From contig JAHBMJ010001941.1 in the NCBI GenBank assembly GCA_018398765.1, positions 1 to 10,000 on the forward strand: a DNA stretch of 10,000 bases, given 5' to 3'. The DNA is from Chromera velia (Eukaryota; Sar; Chromeraceae). The notes beneath the pieces are model-generated. The model ran no database searches, was not told the DNA's origin, and was given only the letters and a program-made list of their open reading frames with translations. Below are positions 6,670 to 10,000 of this stretch, one piece after another. Positions within the stretch are counted from its first letter, which is position 1; the number at the start of each line of letters is the position of its first letter. Position numbers and translations under genes: made by a program.

Positions 6670-7540
6670 AATCATGATTACTCACTTAATGGTGCGTGCC
6701 GCCGTGGTTGTAGAACACGCACGCAGTCTACATTCTTGCTTTGCCAGGCCAGGACTCATATCCGGGGCCGCGCCGGGCATTTAGCTCATCCGTCGTCGAT
6801 CTATCGCGTTCATCCACTTCATTCAATGCGTTCGATCAATCGACCGAAGTGATGTCTTTTGTCTGGCTTTCGTTCTATTCCTCTATTTAACAGTCTTTGG
6901 ACTCTGAATGACGGCCGAGCTCCGGGTGCACCTCTATACTGTCTCCATGTCTACTTAGCATCATCATTATGGTACACAACACTTAAGCTTTGACTTAACC
7001 TACGGATGCAGCGGGGTACCCTGTCCGTTGGCTTCAAATCAACTTGATTTATAATGTGCTACATGTGTGAGCAGGCGACTATCATTTTTGTACATTCTCG
7101 ATCAATGCCGAAGAAGGCATTCCGATGGAGGAGCGTCAAGTATGAGGTCCCATGAGAGTGAGAGCTAGTAGCGAGAGCAGTAACTAGGACAGAAGGAAGA
7201 GATGAAAGACGTATAGGCCAGACGCTAGGAACAAACTTTAAGTCAATGCCCCCCCCACATTCTCGATCACAAATATGTGAGTTGTACATGTGCTAAATTA
7301 TATAGTTTCAAAAAATTAAAAATAGATGAAAAAAATTGTAACAAGTTTCAAGCTGTATTCAAGTTCATTGAATTCCAAATAATTCGAATTTTTGATAAGT
7401 TAGAAGGGATGATATAACAGCGGATGAGACAGTACATGGACTCAACAACGACATCGAAACATAGCAGAGACATGCTCTCTAGCTGCATGCGCCCCTCTGC
7501 CCCGACCTCTTTTTTGTGTATGAGTGTGTGAGAGAGACTA
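6670..7540. other. No gene seen: mixed-composition intergenic DNA
   Basis: GC content rises at about 6690-6850 and falls again after 7270. Seen here are a 13-bp direct repeat ACATTCTCGATCA (7092-7104 and 7257-7269), a hairpin AATGCC-GAAGAA-GGCATT (7104-7121) and a C8 run near 7250. A 76-codon - strand frame at 7059-7289 has reasonable composition but no motif. It may be more eroded element sequence upstream of the RT relic. Confidence 0.45.
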
Positions 7541-7550
7541 GGTGTGGAGA

Positions 7551-7565
7551 GCGAGCGAGCGAGCG

Positions 7566-7603
<38 letters not shown>
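7551..7603 (+). repeat. (GCGA)n(GA)n compound microsatellite
   Basis: About five GCGA units pass into about 35 bp of GA. The origin by point mutation from a GA tract is plausible. Confidence 0.95.
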
Positions 7604-7606
<3 letters not shown>

Positions 7607-8658
7607 AGACTTCTTTGCAGTGGATCGCTTCGCCTGCTCTGTCACCCTCACCACCCCCTGTCGCCGGTTTCTTGTAAGACTCTGAGTTTTTTCTGGTGAA
7701 AGAAACAACCAGCATGCCGGCACCGAGGGCTGCGATTACAGGGTCAGACAAAGTGGGTAGCCAGGCCAGACCAATAAATTGGTCTCCTGCTCTCTCTCTC
7801 TCTCTTTCTCACTCTCTCTCCCTCTCTCCCCCTGTGTGTGTGCGTGTCTGGAGGACGAAAGACAAAAGGGAGGCCCGGATGCCCTGACAGAGAGAAAGGA
7901 AAGGAAAGGTGCATTAGAAAGAAGGGAACCCAAACGATCAATCGATCGAACCACTTCAGTGTCTGCCTGCCTGCCTGGGTGCATGTGCATGGTTTTCTGT
8001 CTGACCTCCCGGTGTCACTCCACCTCCCTCCCTCTCTCCCTAGTTCGTTCGTTCTTCTCCTTTTTGCCCTTGTAGTGGGCTGACTACCCCGGCTGATCCC
8101 GGAAGGAACTTTGTTTTGTTGATCCACAAAAGAAAAAGAAAAGGAAAGGGTGTCCGTTGCTTGATTGATCCGTCAGGAGCCTCCTTCGGCAGGGGGGGGC
8201 CCTCTTCCATTTCCTTCCCTTCCCTTCCCTCCCCCATGCACTCCTTCACCTTAATTAATTCTCCTATACACACATGCATGCACACGCAGGGAGGGATAAT
8301 CTGCCACGACAGAAAGAAAGAACGAAGGCACGCCGGATGCTTTCATCGGAGAAACACACACAGTCCATGAAGGACGACGGGGAGGCAGGAAAGATTCCCT
8401 GACATCACAACAGATCGCATCACAACAACCCCCTTCCCTGTCCTATTCACACGCATGTCTCTTTCTCCTTCCTTCGTTTCTTCCCTTCCCTTTCCTCCCT
8501 CACTCAGGGACCACCTCATCCATTCATTCATTTATTCATTCCAACCTTCACGGACTGCCTTGGCCTTGACAAACACTGACGTGCACACAGAGACAGACAC
8601 ACATGCACAGAGAGAGAGACAGGGAGCAGTACGCTCCCACTGCCCCCCCTCAGTCCCC
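7604..8658. other. No gene seen: CT-rich repeats, probable 3' flank of gene B
   Basis: Holds (CT)n at about 7790-7830, an 18-bp near-perfect palindrome (AGACCAAT-AA-ATTGGTCT, 7768-7785), TTCCC repeats at about 8205-8232, a TGCATGCA at 8275-8282 and CATT repeats at 8519-8540. Open frames on both strands are repeat-derived or lack splice support. The part nearest 8658 is expected to be gene B's 3' untranslated region. Confidence 0.45.
8531..8536 (-). terminator. Candidate polyadenylation signal AATAAA for gene B
   Basis: On the - strand AATAAA lies about 122 nt after the gene B stop codon (8659-8661), a usual distance. It sits in a CATT/ATGA microsatellite, so chance is a real alternative, and not all protists use this signal. 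Confidence 0.3.
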
Positions 8659-9032
8659 TCACTGCGTCCCTTCCACCTTGGCCCTCTCGAAGAACCTCGC
8701 GGCAAGTTCCGGGTTCTTCTCGAAGATGCGCAGACGGAAGGACGCCAGAGCAGAGGAAGAGGAGGAAGACGAGCTAGCAGAGGCAGAGGACTCCCCAGAG
8801 GTTTTCTTCGACCGCTTCGAGTCTCTCTCGCTGTCCCTGTGCTCACCCGCCGCGGCATCCCCCCCCCCTGACTTAGACTGTGAGTGGGAACGGCGGCGCG
8901 AGCTGCGGCGGAGGGACCCACTGCTGGACCGTCTCAGTCGGCCGTCTCCTCCTGCTGCCCCGCAAGTGCACTTGCACGAGCACCCACTCAGCCCCCCGAC
9001 AGCAGTGTGTTCGTCCTCATCCTCGTCGTCCT
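8659..9032 (-). CDS. Gene B, last exon: acidic start, Ser/Arg-rich tail
   Basis: The - strand exon runs from acceptor GGACAAACAG| (9033-9035) to a stop at 8659-8661. Its first two bases AG complete a Glu codon with the G left by the upstream exon, so the joined protein reads PGEDA-E-DDEDEDEHTAVGG. After the acidic patch come a Cys cluster (GCSCKCTCG), an RS-like block (LRRSSSGSLRRSSRRRSHSQ) and RDSERDSKRS. A poly-Ser run and a helical, charged end (RLRIFEKNPELAARFFERAK) follow. RS-like sequence often directs nuclear or speckle location, but that is inference. The opposite strand is also open here (8603-9100, Glu/Arg/Pro-rich); the phase match to the zinc-finger exon decides for the - strand. 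A GTGAGC inside the exon could act as an alternative donor. Confidence 0.55.
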
Positions 9033-9174
9033 CTGTTTGTCCAAGAAAGATGGCGCGAGATGCATGCATTTATTTTCAGGGAATTCTGTATGAAAAATAA
9101 ATGTATGAAAATAAATGCATGCACCGTCTTCATCCTCGTTGTCCTCTGCTCGTTCGTTCAGAGAAGAAAAATGA

Positions 9175-9180
<6 letters not shown>
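9012..9180. repeat. Imperfect tandem duplication of an exon-start/acceptor region
   Basis: On the + strand 9012-9060 (CGTCCTCATCCTCGTCGTCC...) is repeated at 9125-9180 (CGTCTTCATCCTCGTTGTCC...), an offset of 113 bp. The first about 30 bp differ at four or five sites, and similarity fades into GAGA. Both copies include a CAG|AGGAC acceptor on the - strand. The inverted repeat fills the interval. Confidence 0.8.
9061..9123. repeat. Perfect 18-bp inverted repeat ending in TGCATGCA
   Basis: TGCATGCATTTATTTTCA (9061-9078) and its exact reverse complement (9106-9123) are separated by 27 nt that include a third, imperfect TGAAAAATAAATGTA copy. The outer 8 bp of each arm are the TGCATGCA palindrome. 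In the RNA of gene B this would be a hairpin just before the acceptor. Confidence 0.95.

Positions 9181-9211
<31 letters not shown>
9179..9211 (+). repeat. (GA)n microsatellite in gene B intron
   Basis: About 33 bp of GA; on the transcribed (-) strand of gene B it reads as CT and could serve as extra pyrimidine-tract sequence. Confidence 0.95.
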
Positions 9212-9213
<2 letters not shown>

Positions 9214-9539
9214 AGGACGGAAAAGAAAAAGCACAGAGAGAGACAGATGCACAGAGACGTAACAAAATCTCACACACGCACACGCACCTCCAGCAACAAA
9301 AATACGTATCTATTTTTCCCTTCTGTTTCTGTTCTCGTCGCTTTCCTTCTTGTCGCCTCACAGTCCGAACAGACAGAAACACACACAGAGAAAGAACGCT
9401 GAGAGATCGCTTCCTTTCTGCCTCAATCGTCCTGATTTCTCTCTTTCTGCCTTTCTTCCTTTTCCTCGCTCTGTTTACAGAACATCAGGGGAACGAAAGA
9501 CTTTTTCAGCGGCAGACGACCCAATGACTCCTTTCTAAC

Positions 9540-9738
9540 CTGCGTCTTCCCCCGGAAAGTTGGCAGCCGAGTGCTCGGGAATCCATGCAGGCAGCTTGGC
9601 GGGGTTGTCGGGGCAGTTGCGGGCGTGGGGCTCCATCTCCTTGAGACACCCCTTCCACTGGCACTTGCGCCGAAAGGGGCAGCGCACGGGAAGGTCGTCG
9701 ATCACGCTCTCCACAACCACATCTGCACATTCATTCAT
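9540..9738 (-). CDS. Gene B, TRAF-type zinc-finger exon
   Basis: The - strand frame runs from ATG at 9738 to donor CAG|GTTAGA (9539), leaving one base for the next codon. The peptide holds one TRAF-type zinc finger: VRCPFRRKCQWKGCLKEMEP followed by HARNC. Its spacing is C-x5-C-x11-H-x3-C with the usual Trp and Gly. TRAF-type fingers commonly follow a RING in E3 ubiquitin ligases and mediate protein contacts. No RING is visible here, though it could lie upstream of the window. The start is open. ATG 9738 is the first Met after an in-frame stop (9769-9771) and has AATGAATG context. Alternatively TGTGCAG| at 9723 could be an acceptor, making this an internal exon. The zinc finger is secure in pattern; the ligase role is inference. 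Confidence 0.65.
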
Positions 9739-10000
9739 TGTCGATCCATCAAAAGTTTTCCGAATCCATCAATACTTTCGAATTCTCGGTCGGCTCAAGG
9801 AAAACCCGCAGCACCTGATCGTGCAGCTGCACCATTGCGCAACTAGGAGACGGCCCCTGGTATTCCTTTGGAAGGGGGGGACACTTGTTTCTTCACTGCG
9901 GAGGACGAATTTTGAGAGAGAGTGTGAGCATGACCGAGGATGTATGCGCGAACAGCAAGAAGGTCAATGGAGGAGTGGGGGTAGGTACACTGAGAGAGGG
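9739..10000. other. Upstream region of gene B, no exon assigned
   Basis: On the - strand one frame is open from about 9890 to 9750 (residues CPPLPKEYQGP, then MVQLHDQVLRVFLEPTENSK). However, no donor in it fits the phase needed by the zinc-finger exon. It may be a 5' untranslated or promoter region or a mis-phased exon. CT-rich sequence lies at about 9915-9925 on that strand. No TATA-like box is convincing. Confidence 0.35.

Larger units (their letters stand above)
9033..9539 (-). other. Gene B intron with duplicated acceptor and inverted repeat
   Basis: A 507-nt intron inferred on the - strand, from donor CAG|GTTAGA (9539) to acceptor CAAACAG| (9033). It contains a (CT)n tract (complement of GA at 9179-9211), a second copy of the acceptor region about 113 bp upstream of the used one, and an 18-bp inverted repeat between the two copies. 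Confidence 0.5.

Noticed and set aside
4140-6700. Hammerhead ribozyme motifs expected with Penelope-like elements
   Set aside because: I looked for CTGATGA with a nearby GAAAC on both strands and found no matching pair.
3913-6848. 12-bp direct repeat AATCGACCGAAG at about 3914 and about 6838, flanking the AT island
   Set aside because: About three chance 12-mer pairs are expected in 10 kb and the flanks do not match, so it is not evidence for a target-site duplication.
6775-6850. tRNA-like A and B box pair (TTTAGCTCATC ... GCGTTCGATCAATC)
   Set aside because: The A box lacks its GG, and no acceptor or anticodon stem can be drawn.
8603-9100. + strand 165-codon frame rich in Glu, Arg, Ser and Pro
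   Set aside because: It covers the same bases as the gene B exon. It has no splice partner, while the - strand exon joins the zinc-finger exon in exact phase.

Overview
The window looks like nuclear DNA from a eukaryote, most likely a protist or alga. Coding frames are broken by introns with GT..AG borders, there are no Shine-Dalgarno-led operons, and microsatellites occupy much of the intergenic space. I cannot fix the species. The palindrome TGCATGCA occurs six times, all outside exons, where about 0.15 copies would be expected by chance. It is a known apicomplexan AP2-factor site and also the plant RY core, so an alveolate or stramenopile is possible but unproven.

Layout: (1) Positions 1-1955, + strand: the 3' part of a spliced gene (gene A) with three exons whose phases fit. 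Its product is unrecognised: an acidic start, a well-composed middle and a Gly/Ser-rich tail. Intron 2 ends in a 32-bp minisatellite and a long (TG)n that touches the acceptor. (2) 1956-4130: no gene seen. This stretch holds (AG)n, two long pyrimidine tracts (one about 206 bp), a (CT)n(TG)n repeat and GCATGC-rich palindromes. (3) About 4130-6670: an AT-rich island that looks like a graveyard of mobile elements. From left to right it holds a foldable GC-rich segment, a possible MITE with imperfect terminal inverted repeats, a tRNA-Cys-like (GCA) SINE-type unit with a 19-20-bp tandem array, a 35-bp direct duplication, and a stop-riddled reverse-transcriptase relic on the - strand. (4) 6670-8658: no convincing gene; mostly microsatellites and probably partly the 3' flank of gene B. 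(5) 8659-9738, - strand: gene B, with two visible exons. The first encodes a TRAF-type zinc finger and the second an acidic, Ser/Arg-rich tail. (6) 9739-10000: upstream sequence of gene B with no exon I can defend.

Genes A and B point towards each other (A on +, B on -), separated by about 6.7 kb of repeats. Nothing shows that they act together. The most interesting signals are the decayed retroelement with recognisable RT motifs, the tRNA-Cys head joined to a two-helical-turn tandem array, the tandemly duplicated 3' splice site enclosing an 18-bp inverted repeat in gene B, and the TGCATGCA enrichment. All gene models come from reading the sequence alone, without transcript or database support.
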